DNA of 9,969 nt from Desulfomicrobiaceae bacterium. Its GTDB lineage: Bacteria; Desulfobacterota; Desulfovibrionia; Desulfovibrionales; Desulfomicrobiaceae. Below are positions 1 through 5,807 of this stretch, in pieces (the stretch's first letter is position 1; each line of letters starts with the position of its first letter). A model generated the notes under the pieces. That model was given only the letters and a program-made list of their open reading frames with translations, made no database searches and was not told the origin of the DNA. Location: NCBI GenBank assembly GCA_003530935.1, contig DPEO01000014.1, positions 11,516 to 21,484 of the forward strand. The letters are read 5' to 3'. The translations under genes were made by a program, and so were the position numbers.

Positions 1-108
1 GAAGAAATCCGGCAGGCGTCCAAGGCCAAGGCCTCGGAACTCAAAGGACCGCAAGCAGGAACCAATCAGAGCGCCGTGGACGACCTCCTGGCCCAACTCG
101 GGCTCTAA
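1..108 (+). CDS. cheZ: C-terminal end of a probable CheZ-type CheY-P phosphatase (partial)
   Basis: Frame 1 is open from the window edge to a TAA at 106-108, giving 35 residues. The tail ends S-A-V-D-D-L-L-A-Q-L-G-L. An acidic VDDLL..LG(F/L) helix at the extreme C-terminus is what CheZ proteins use to bind phosphorylated CheY, and it is preceded here by a polar, flexible-looking stretch rich in K, Q, A and S, as in CheZ. If correct, the protein dephosphorylates CheY-P at the chemoreceptor pole. The catalytic helix lies outside the window, so the call rests on the tail alone. Other chemotaxis or flagellar proteins with similar short amphipathic ends are possible. Confidence 0.5.
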   Translation, partial: EEIRQASKAKASELKGPQAGTNQSAVDDLLAQLGL

Positions 109-142
109 ACCAATGATGCGGATTCACGAAAATTGGAATTAG

Positions 143-148
143 TATAAT
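143..148 (+). promoter_or_regulatory. Perfect TATAAT -10 box upstream of the 98-residue gene
   Basis: TATAAT lies 36 bases before the chosen ATG at 185, in an AT-richer pocket of the 76-base gap between the two plus-strand genes. No good TTGACA-like -35 sits 16-18 bases upstream (GGATTC is at 120-125), and there is no TGN extension. It is therefore a candidate sigma-70 promoter with a weak -35. Confidence 0.4.
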
Positions 149-184
149 CCCCGGTTGCTTCCCATCGCCCCAACAAGGATGCCT

Positions 185-481
185 ATGGCCGAATTTGCCG
201 ACATCTCGCTCTTTCACCTGTCCCGCGCCCTGAGCATGCTCGATCAGCTCGCGGACGAGCAACCAGACACCTACGAAGACTTCGTGCGGGAGATGGCGGC
301 CGACTGTACCCTCGTGCGGGACATGCTGCTCGCCATCGGCGAACTCTCGGACAACGGCGCAGATCCCAAGACCCTTGCCCAAGCAGACCATTCTTTGCGC
401 CAGATGATCGCCCTGTGGGTGCTCCTCCAGGACATCACCATCCCTCTGGCCCATTTCACCGCCTACACCGACGAGTCGTAA
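185..481 (+). CDS. Hypothetical helical protein, 98 aa
   Basis: Not recognised. The ATG at 185 is chosen because AAGGA (175-179) sits 5 bases ahead of it; the in-frame ATGs at 155 and 179 have no comparable site. The 98-residue product is acidic, predicted mostly helical and without signal peptide or membrane segment. It runs M-A-E-F-A-D-I-S-L at the start and has repeated Leu/Met heptad-like spacing (LSRALSMLDQL, VRDMLLAIGEL, LRQMIALWVLL), suggesting a small helical bundle or dimer. One Cys (residue 41) is present. It follows the probable cheZ and could be co-transcribed with it, but also has its own TATAAT box. Its last 19 bases overlap the 3' end of the opposing xer gene. Function unknown; a chemotaxis link is only a guess from position. 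Confidence 0.7.
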   Translation: MAEFADISLFHLSRALSMLDQLADEQPDTYEDFVREMAADCTLVRDMLLAIGELSDNGADPKTLAQADHSLRQMIALWVLLQDITIPLAHFTAYTDES

Positions 482-1422
482 TCTTCGGGATCGCTTTGGG
501 ACGGCTCATGTCCTGCGCCCCCGGACTCGTGCGCCTTTTGCGCCCGGGGATGGCAGCGGTCGTAGACCTGCAGGGCGTGGCCCAGCTCCACGTGGGTATA
601 GCGCTGGGTGGTGCTGATGCGGGCGTGCCCCAAGAGTTCTTGCACCCCGCGCACGTCGGCGCCAGAAGCCAACAGATGCGTGGCGAAGGCGTGACGTAGG
701 CTGTGCGGGCTGACGGGTTTCAGAACGCCGGCGCGCTCTGCGGCGGCCCGCACAATGCGATAGGCTTGCGCACGGGTGAGCGGCGTGCCGTCTTCGTGGA
801 CGAACACCGGTCCCCGACGCCGCCCGGCCAAAAGGGCAGCAAGCCGGCGACGGGAGGCATCCGATAAGGGCACCAAGCGTTCTTTGCCGCCCTTGCCGGT
901 CACCCGCACCATGCCCTGGGCCAGATCCACCTGTGGGGCCTCAAGACCCACTGCCTCGCTGACCCGCAGTCCGGAGCCGTACAAGAGCTCCAGGAGCGCC
1001 GCGTCCCGCAGCGCCTGCGGGGAGGCGTCCGATGCCACGGCATCCAAAACGGCGATGGTTTCGTCCACATTGAGGGCGCGGGGCCGACGCCGGGGCTGCT
1101 TGGGGTTGCGGACCCCTCGGGCAGGGTCCTGCAGCACCATTCCGTGCCGCAGCCAGAAACGAAACACCGCGCGCAGGGCGGAAAGCCGACGGGCCACGGT
1201 GGTCTTGGCGAGTTTGCGGCGGTGCAGGTCCGCCACGTACGCGAGCACCTGCTCTCGGGTCAGCGTGTGCGGCTGTGCCAGCGAACCTCCAACGCGGCCG
1301 AGGAAGGTCTCGAAATCCTGAAGATCCGTGGCATACGCATCCAAAGTCGCCTGCCGCAGCCCCCGGGCGGCGAGGGATTGGAAGAACCGCTGCACCGGTT
1401 CAGGAGCGCTGATCCAGGACAT
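463..1422 (-). CDS. xerC: Tyrosine recombinase, XerC/XerD type
   Basis: This 319-aa site-specific recombinase has the size and layout of XerC/XerD, which resolve chromosome dimers at dif. The N-terminal SAM-like core-binding domain covers about residues 7-92 and the catalytic domain about 112-295. All catalytic residues are visible: R153 (SGLRVSEA), K177 (TGKGGKER), H240 and R243 (HSLRHAFATHLL), H266 (LGHARIS) and nucleophile Y275 (TTQRYTH). The usual end HPRA occurs at 291-294, followed by an extra polar tail of about 25 residues. The ATG at 1422 is chosen over a longer frame because the family begins there and AAGAG lies 5 bases upstream. It overlaps the end of the GGDEF gene by 23 bases and is the last gene of the operon. 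XerC and XerD cannot be told apart by eye. The lack of phage or integron genes nearby favours a housekeeping Xer. Confidence 0.9.
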   Translation of the reverse strand: MSWISAPEPVQRFFQSLAARGLRQATLDAYATDLQDFETFLGRVGGSLAQPHTLTREQVLAYVADLHRRKLAKTTVARRLSALRAVFRFWLRHGMVLQDPARGVRNPKQPRRRPRALNVDETIAVLDAVASDASPQALRDAALLELLYGSGLRVSEAVGLEAPQVDLAQGMVRVTGKGGKERLVPLSDASRRRLAALLAGRRRGPVFVHEDGTPLTRAQAYRIVRAAAERAGVLKPVSPHSLRHAFATHLLASGADVRGVQELLGHARISTTQRYTHVELGHALQVYDRCHPRAQKAHESGGAGHEPSQSDPEDYDSSV

Positions 1423-2332
1423 AGCTGCTCTTGGGATCTTTCTTGGCCATTTTTTTGAGTTCCATGGCCCTCGCCGATGCCTCGCCAAAGTGCTTGAGGC
1501 GCCCTGCGCGGTTGAAGACCACGGCAATACTCACGGCCATGATGGGAAACTCCTGCGGCCTCCCCTGGCGGTCCACCGACAAGATGGCGCCCCGCTCCCG
1601 GTCGTCGGGATCATAGAACGACGGCACAATGGCGTCGAAATGAGCGATGATCCGCTGACACACCCCTTCCACATCGGCCTCGGGCACGATGAAGACGAAG
1701 TCGTCTCCCCCCACGTGCCCCACGAAATGCGGCCCTCGCACCAACCCACGCACCGAATTCACCAGCACTCGGGCAGCCATGAGCAGCACTTCATCCCCCC
1801 GGGCAAAGCCATACTTGTCGTTGAATGCCTTGAAATAATCGAGATCCACGTACGCCAGGGCGAAGTCTTCCCGGCGGTCGATAAGGTCCTGAATGCGGTG
1901 GATGATAGAGGTATTGCCCGGCAACTTGGTCAGGGGGTTGGCATCCAACTCCCGGGCGGCGCGACTATAGGCCAGAAGGATCCGGGCGCGGGTCTCCTCC
2001 GCCCCCAAAGGCTGCACGAGAAAATCGTCCGCCTCCAAGGCCGCAATATCCCGCCCCACAAGGCTCTCGACCCCACGAAAGGCCACCACCACCGGAATCT
2101 GGCGATATACGTTTTCATTTTTGATGAGCTGCACCAACTCCAGTCCGGACATATCCGGCAAATGTTCATCGACGAGCACCAAGTCGGGGGGCGCGGTCAA
2201 CAATTCCTCCAAGGCCGCACGGCCGCGCGCAAAGACCGTCCAACGCACTTGGTCTTCCGACCATGCGCCGAGGACGAGCTGAACCAAGGCCTCTTCTGCA
2301 CTCAAAAGAAAAAAGTGCCGTGACCGCGTCAT
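1400..2332 (-). CDS. Degenerate receiver plus GGDEF-domain protein
   Basis: The 310-aa protein has a receiver-like domain (about 5-120) and a GGDEF domain (about 130-305), the class that makes c-di-GMP. The receiver keeps the phosphoacceptor-position D55 (LVLVDEHLPDMSG), but lacks the acidic pair after strand 1 (FFLLSAEEA), the Thr/Ser after strand 4 (VVVAFRG) and the strand-5 Lys (FLVQPLG, Q107). The GGDEF part starts with the usual linker NPLTKLPGN (132-140) and has D163/D165 (YVDLDYFKAFND) for metal. N171 and D180 fit guanine binding. The signature is GGDDF (208-212) rather than GGDEF/GGEEF. The inhibitory-site Asp is replaced (R199-G-P-H202). Activity is therefore possible but not assured, and phospho-control looks lost. 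It starts 3 bases after the HDOD stop and overlaps xer by 23 bases. The Shine-Dalgarno site is weak, suggesting translational coupling. Confidence 0.85.
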   Translation of the reverse strand: MTRSRHFFLLSAEEALVQLVLGAWSEDQVRWTVFARGRAALEELLTAPPDLVLVDEHLPDMSGLELVQLIKNENVYRQIPVVVAFRGVESLVGRDIAALEADDFLVQPLGAEETRARILLAYSRAARELDANPLTKLPGNTSIIHRIQDLIDRREDFALAYVDLDYFKAFNDKYGFARGDEVLLMAARVLVNSVRGLVRGPHFVGHVGGDDFVFIVPEADVEGVCQRIIAHFDAIVPSFYDPDDRERGAILSVDRQGRPQEFPIMAVSIAVVFNRAGRLKHFGEASARAMELKKMAKKDPKSSYVLDQRS

Positions 2333-2335
2333 GAG

Positions 2336-3160
2336 CTAGAGATCGGCAAAGGCCGCCTCCACGTCATCAAGGATACTTTCCCACAAGGCCGCAGTAACGC
2401 CCAAAGCCCGCAGCACCTGAGGATCTACGGCGCTCACTTGATCGTCGCCGCCGCTTCCCACTTCGTAGAGCCGGGTGAAAAAGTCTGCCAAGTGAACGAT
2501 TTGTGCAGTCTTGGGATACAAAGAGGCGCTCATGGGCTTGTGGTGGTACGCAAGTCCCTCCTTGAGGTTCGGCGGCAAGCTCCAATGGTTGCAGAGCCAG
2601 AGATTGACCCGGTCATGGGAAAATCCCAAAATATGTTTTTCGGCATCGATGTAGCGCATGTCGCGGTCTTTCACTGCAGCATCGATCTCCGCCTTGGCCT
2701 CGGGCATTTGTACGGCAACCACTACCTTGCCGATATCGTGCAAAAGTCCTGCAACAGCGTATTCTTCCGGATCCTTGCACCCAAGAGCGCGGGCAATGGT
2801 GGAGCTGGCGAGAGCGCAGCCTTGGCTATGCTCCCAAAGCCCTACCATGGCGGTATTCATGGCGTCGAAGACAGTGGTGCTGATGATGATACCGCGAATG
2901 ACATTGAATCCCAAAAGCACCAGTGCATGCTGGATGGAACCGATGCGTCCCGGAAAACCATATATCGGCGAGTTGACCATCTTGAGGACCTTGGCCGAAA
3001 GCACCTGGTCCTTGGCAATGACTTTGCTGATCTGCTCGGTGGACGAGTGCGGATTCTCCACCAAGGCGTTCACCTCTTCCAGCACCGAGGGAAGCGAAGG
3101 CAGGTCTTTCACCGCCAGGATGCGGCCTTTATACTCCGTGCGCAGATCCGTTTCCGGCAT
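2336..3160 (-). CDS. HDOD-domain signalling protein
   Basis: The 274-aa protein is a single HDOD domain (about residues 15-230), a family of HD-related output modules common in motile Proteobacteria and often tied to two-component or c-di-GMP signalling. Typical blocks are visible: LPSLPSVLEEV near the start, the D-x-V-L-S-A-K-V-L-K-M-V-N-S-P helix (51-65), IQHALVLLGFNVIRG (76-90), GLLHDIGK (138-145), W-S-L-P-P (193-197) and a late HH pair (206-207). H111, H141-D142 and D226 are positioned like the H...HD...D metal set of true HD hydrolases, so catalysis cannot be excluded. The ATG at 3160 has a very strong AAGGAGGAG site and overlaps the previous gene by 32 bases. The TAG stop is 3 bases before the GGDEF gene. 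The pairing with a GGDEF protein suggests a shared signalling role. Confidence 0.85.
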   Translation of the reverse strand: MPETDLRTEYKGRILAVKDLPSLPSVLEEVNALVENPHSSTEQISKVIAKDQVLSAKVLKMVNSPIYGFPGRIGSIQHALVLLGFNVIRGIIISTTVFDAMNTAMVGLWEHSQGCALASSTIARALGCKDPEEYAVAGLLHDIGKVVVAVQMPEAKAEIDAAVKDRDMRYIDAEKHILGFSHDRVNLWLCNHWSLPPNLKEGLAYHHKPMSASLYPKTAQIVHLADFFTRLYEVGSGGDDQVSAVDPQVLRALGVTAALWESILDDVEAAFADL

Positions 3161-3485
3161 CTTCTCCTCCTTGCGCGGCAGCGGCCTGAGCCTTGCGGGC
3201 GATGCGGCGGGCGACCATGGCCTTGATCTTCATCATGAACACATTGTCCTGAAATCCCCGAAAGAGGTGATCGAGGCGCGCCAAGCGGACGGCGGCGTCC
3301 ACCGGCGCGGCTCCAGGCTCGTCGCCTTCCACCACGATCCGGTCAATGCCCATGCGCCGCAGCCGATCAAGGAGCGCCGCGGTCACGGCCGTCCCCGCAG
3401 CCACAAGCACCATGCCATTGTCTCGGGTTACGGGCTTTGCCAAGACCATGCCCTCTTCGGCGGCATCGAGAGCAATTTTACGCAT
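3129..3485 (-). CDS. Small regulator-like protein, 118 aa (N-terminal-type domain of HD-GYP proteins)
   Basis: No firm family name. The ATG at 3485 is preceded by GGAGGAACT, a strong site; a frame extending to 3542 would run into dprA and has no support. Residues 1-55 show G-M-V-L-A-K-P-V, then L-V-A-A-G-T-A-V-T, then L-L-D-R-L-R-R-M-G-I-D-R-I-V-V. This beta-rich pattern (x-G-M-x-L-A ... G-x-x-L-T ... L-x-x-x-G-I-x-x-V-x-V) is often found ahead of HD-GYP or HDOD domains. Residues 62-100 form a basic amphipathic helix (HLFRGFQDNVFMMKIKAMV), and the end is a low-complexity Ala/Gly tail. The gene starts 10 bases after dprA and overlaps the HDOD gene by 32 bases, so I infer it partners the HDOD protein as a split version of a usually fused sensor/output pair. 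Confidence 0.75.
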   Translation of the reverse strand: MRKIALDAAEEGMVLAKPVTRDNGMVLVAAGTAVTAALLDRLRRMGIDRIVVEGDEPGAAPVDAAVRLARLDHLFRGFQDNVFMMKIKAMVARRIARKAQAAAAQGGEDAGNGSAHGV

Positions 3486-3495
3486 AGTTCCTCCA

Positions 3496-4644
3496 TCAAC
3501 CCCGCAATGCCGTATAGTACATGCCCGGAGTTTGGCGCACAAGGCCTTCCATCTCCAAAAGAAGGAGCGCCGCGCTCACCCGCCCCGCATCCCAACCCAA
3601 GGTTTGGGCCACGGCATCCACATGCCGGGCATCTTCGGGATGCAGGCATTGCCACACCGCACGGGCATCTTCGGAAGGAAATGCGGGGGGCGGAGACGCA
3701 GAAGGCGGCGCAGGAGAAGCAGGCACGGCCCCAGACTCTGGAGTACGGACAGAAGGATCTCCGGCGTACCGGCGCAGTGGTTCTGTCAATTCACGGAGCA
3801 CGTCCGCCCCGCTTTGTACCAACGTGGCACCGTCGCGAAGCAGCTGGTGGGAGCCATGAAACGTTTCTGCCGTCACCGGCCCAGGGACGACGAACACCTC
3901 ACGCCCCTGAGTAAGCGCCAACGCCGCCGTGACTGCAGTGCCGCTTCGCAGCGCCGCCTCGATCACCACCACGCCAAGGCTCATGCCGCTGATGATGCGA
4001 TTGCGGTACGGAAAATTCCGCCCCTCCGGTCGCGTACCTGGGGCGAACTCCGTGACCAGCACCCCGTCTTGAGCCAGACGCTGCCACAACTCCCGATGCC
4101 CCGCAGGGTACACCAAATCCATGCCGGTGCCGAGCACGGCGCACGAGCTACCGACCTCAGGCAACGCCCCCTGGTGCGCCGCGCGGTCGATGCCCACTGC
4201 CAGCCCCGACACCACGCACACCCCGGCGCGCGCCAAGTCCCGAGAAATGGCGTGGGCCACGTCGGTCCCATAGCGCGAGGGACGCCGGGAGCCCACCACG
4301 GCGACACATGGCCCCGAAAGCAATTCGGGGCGCCCTTGGATGTACAACAGGATGGGCGGATCGGCGATCGCACGCAAAAGCGGAGGATAGGCTGCGTCGC
4401 TCCACGGGACGATGCGGGCCGAAAGACGCCGTGCGGCCTGCATCTCCGCCTGAACCGCCTCGCGCCAAGCGGCCGCACCAAAGGACTGCGCCACCGCTGC
4501 GGAGGCCAACCGGCGCTCCGCCCAATGCCGCCAATCCTCGGCCGCAGCCTGGGCCGTCCCGTACGCGGTCACGAGCCGCTTCCACGTGCGCGCTCCAAGC
4601 CCGCGGGTGTGACGCAGGGCCAAAGACGCCGTAATCTCATCCAT
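3496..4644 (-). CDS. dprA: DNA-processing protein DprA
   Basis: DprA binds incoming single-stranded DNA in the cytoplasm and loads RecA during natural transformation; it is also widespread in bacteria not known to be competent. The 382-aa product has a helix-hairpin-helix/SAM-like N-terminus (about 10-75), a Rossmann-like DprA core (about 80-290) and a winged-helix C-terminal domain (about 325-378), joined by a Pro/Ala/Ser linker (about 300-324). Core motifs are clear: VAVVGSRRPSRYG (114-126), VSGLAVGIDRAAH (145-157), GTGMDLVYPAGH (172-183), FPYRNRIISGMSLG (211-224), SGTAVTAALALTQGREVFVVPG (234-255) and GSHQLLRDGA (264-273). The ATG at 4644 is used because the family begins M-x-E-x-x-x-x-L-x-L here and because it overlaps the TGA of the upstream TPR gene by one base (TGATG), the usual sign of translational coupling. 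Confidence 0.95.
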   Translation of the reverse strand: MDEITASLALRHTRGLGARTWKRLVTAYGTAQAAAEDWRHWAERRLASAAVAQSFGAAAWREAVQAEMQAARRLSARIVPWSDAAYPPLLRAIADPPILLYIQGRPELLSGPCVAVVGSRRPSRYGTDVAHAISRDLARAGVCVVSGLAVGIDRAAHQGALPEVGSSCAVLGTGMDLVYPAGHRELWQRLAQDGVLVTEFAPGTRPEGRNFPYRNRIISGMSLGVVVIEAALRSGTAVTAALALTQGREVFVVPGPVTAETFHGSHQLLRDGATLVQSGADVLRELTEPLRRYAGDPSVRTPESGAVPASPAPPSASPPPAFPSEDARAVWQCLHPEDARHVDAVAQTLGWDAGRVSAALLLLEMEGLVRQTPGMYYTALRG

Positions 4645-5468
4645 CACGACCCCGCCAGCCGCTGCCGGGCGAGCTGCGCAGCCGACGTCCCCGGGTATTC
4701 CGCCATCACCCGCCGCCACAAAGCCCGGGCCGCCTGCGTCTTGCCCATACGATGCCAGGAAAGGGCGATCTTGAACAGCGCATCCGACGCCTTGGCGTGG
4801 CGTGGATGCAGGCGCAGCACCTCTTCCCACGCCCAAATGGCCTGCATGAGCCGGCCTTGGGCGTACCAGGTTTCACCAATCCAGTACCGGGCGTTGGGCG
4901 CCAGCGAAGAAGCGCCGTACCGGGCAAGCAAGTGCTTCCAGGTCGTTCGCGCCGCAGCGTAACGCCTGGCCAGGTAGGCCTCCATGGCGGCGTCATACAG
5001 AGCCTGGGGTGACGCGGGCGAAACCACCGAGGGCGAAGACGGAAGCGGTTTGCGGGAAGGTTTTTCCGCAGAGGCCGTGCCATTGGCAGACGGAGCTTTC
5101 TCCTCATGCAGCGCGGCGCCAAGGGGCGTGGCGTTGGAGACTCCAGGCGCCGCTGCCTCCTGAAGGGGAAGCGGTTTTTCGGGCGCAAGCGAAGCAGGAG
5201 GGAGGGAACGGGCCGGCGGGGCAAGCGGCTGAACAGGCCCAGAGTCAACAGTCTCGGTGGGGGCAGCAAGCGATGCCGGGGGCATGGCAGGCGCAGGAGA
5301 GACTCGCTCCGGAACCAATGCAGGCCGTTCTTCCTGTACCGAGGAGGCCGAGGGCACGGAAGACGCTGGAAGCGTAGCATTGGCGCTCACCGGGAACCGG
5401 AGCATCGCGCACCAACCATTTGTGGTGATCAGCACCATTGCCAAAATCCCACAGGACCACCGAGCCAT
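4644..5468 (-). CDS. Exported TPR protein of the YbgF/CpoB type
   Basis: A 274-aa exported protein and the first gene of the operon. The ATG at 5468 has an AGGGGG site 7 bases upstream and starts a typical Sec signal (M-A-R-W-S-C, then G-I-L-A-M-V-L-I); cleavage is likely between residues 21 and 31. An in-frame ATG at 5501 is an alternative. A long Pro/Ala/Ser-rich linker (about 30-153) leads to three TPR-like repeats (about 155-272) with the YbgF pattern: Y-D-A-A-M-E-A-Y, A-P-N-A-R-Y-W-I-G-E-T-W-Y, A-S-D-A-L-F-K-I-A-L-S-W and a final W-R-R-V-M-A-E-Y-P. Family members act in the periplasm with Tol-Pal and cell-wall synthesis during constriction. No tol genes are in view, and the trimerising coiled coil of E. 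coli CpoB is replaced by the proline-rich linker, so the exact role is uncertain. Confidence 0.8.
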   Translation of the reverse strand: MARWSCGILAMVLITTNGWCAMLRFPVSANATLPASSVPSASSVQEERPALVPERVSPAPAMPPASLAAPTETVDSGPVQPLAPPARSLPPASLAPEKPLPLQEAAAPGVSNATPLGAALHEEKAPSANGTASAEKPSRKPLPSSPSVVSPASPQALYDAAMEAYLARRYAAARTTWKHLLARYGASSLAPNARYWIGETWYAQGRLMQAIWAWEEVLRLHPRHAKASDALFKIALSWHRMGKTQAARALWRRVMAEYPGTSAAQLARQRLAGS

Positions 5469-5563
5469 ACCGCACCCCCTTACCGTTTGCGGCCCTTCCA
5501 TAAAAGACCGCTCCCCGCCAAGCAAGCTTGGCAATGCGGACCAAGGGGACTATCCATGCCCAC
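5469..5563. promoter_or_regulatory. Divergent intergenic region with a 16-bp inverted repeat
   Basis: This 95-base spacer separates the minus-strand TPR operon from the plus-strand zinc-ribbon/carbonic anhydrase genes and must hold both promoters. The visible structure is a perfect hyphenated palindrome at 5517-5532, GCCAAG-CAAG-CTTGGC (6-base arms, 4-base spacer), a plausible protein-binding site. I could not pick convincing -35/-10 pairs for either direction. Confidence 0.3.
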
Positions 5564-5761
5564 ATGGAATCCATATTCCTCCCCTGCCCTGTATGTCATG
5601 GCCGCGCCCGCATCTCCGGCCCCTGAGCGACCGCTCGCATCACCTGCACGGAGTGCGGGGCAGAAGTCTGGGCGCATCACCACCGGGACGCCATCGAAGC
5701 CTACAAAGAAGCGCTCTGCGCTGCCTGGGCCTCTCTTGAAAAAGAGGACCATCTCGAGTAG
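5564..5761 (+). pseudogene. Small zinc-ribbon protein gene interrupted by an in-frame TGA
   Basis: One frame reads M-E-S-I-F-L-P-C-P-V-C-H-G, meets TGA at 5624-5626, and continues in the same frame through A-T-A-R-I-T-C-T-E-C-G-A-E-V-W to a TAG at 5759-5761. Including the TGA this is 65 codons. Two CxxC knuckles (C8/C11 and C28/C31) lie on either side of the TGA, with a helix D-A-I-E-A-Y-K-E-A-L after them. This resembles short Lar-like zinc ribbons (CPxC...CxxCG...EAI.AW). Codon use on both sides is host-like, so the two halves belong together. The TGA is one base from CGA (Arg), so a nonsense mutation or base-calling error is likeliest; readthrough or selenocysteine is possible. The closest ribosome site, AAGGGG (5543-5548), is rather far (15 bases) from this ATG. 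It lies 46 bases ahead of the carbonic anhydrase gene. Confidence 0.55.
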
Positions 5762-5772
5762 TGGCATGCCAC
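5761..5772. repeat. Perfect 12-bp palindrome followed by a T run
   Basis: GTGGCATGCCAC is its own reverse complement. It begins on the last base of the zinc-ribbon stop codon and is followed by C and five Ts (5774-5778). As RNA it can form only a short stem around a CATG loop, so it would be a weak plus-strand terminator or pause at best. It may instead be a binding site before the carbonic anhydrase gene. Confidence 0.25.
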
Positions 5773-5807
5773 CTTTTTCACAAATCCCACCCATTCAAGG
5801 AGAGTCT

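Noticed and set aside
1328..2323. Long open frame on the plus strand (331 codons) opposite the GGDEF gene
   Set aside because: It is the mirror of a high-GC gene on the minus strand with clear receiver/GGDEF motifs. It has no recognisable protein features of its own and no ribosome site.
4642..4836. N-terminal extension of DprA by 64 residues
   Set aside because: The extra residues are Gly/Ala/Pro-rich and lie inside the TPR gene. The family start and the TGATG overlap point to 4644.
2658..4962. Long plus-strand frames opposite the HDOD gene and dprA (418 and 538 codons)
   Set aside because: They are rich in Arg, Pro and His without domain pattern and run antisense to well-supported genes. 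They are typical GC-driven shadows.
5106..5807. Upstream in-frame extension of the carbonic anhydrase gene
   Set aside because: It crosses the TPR gene and the zinc-ribbon gene in another frame. The ATG at 5808 has a strong ribosome site and begins a clean signal peptide.
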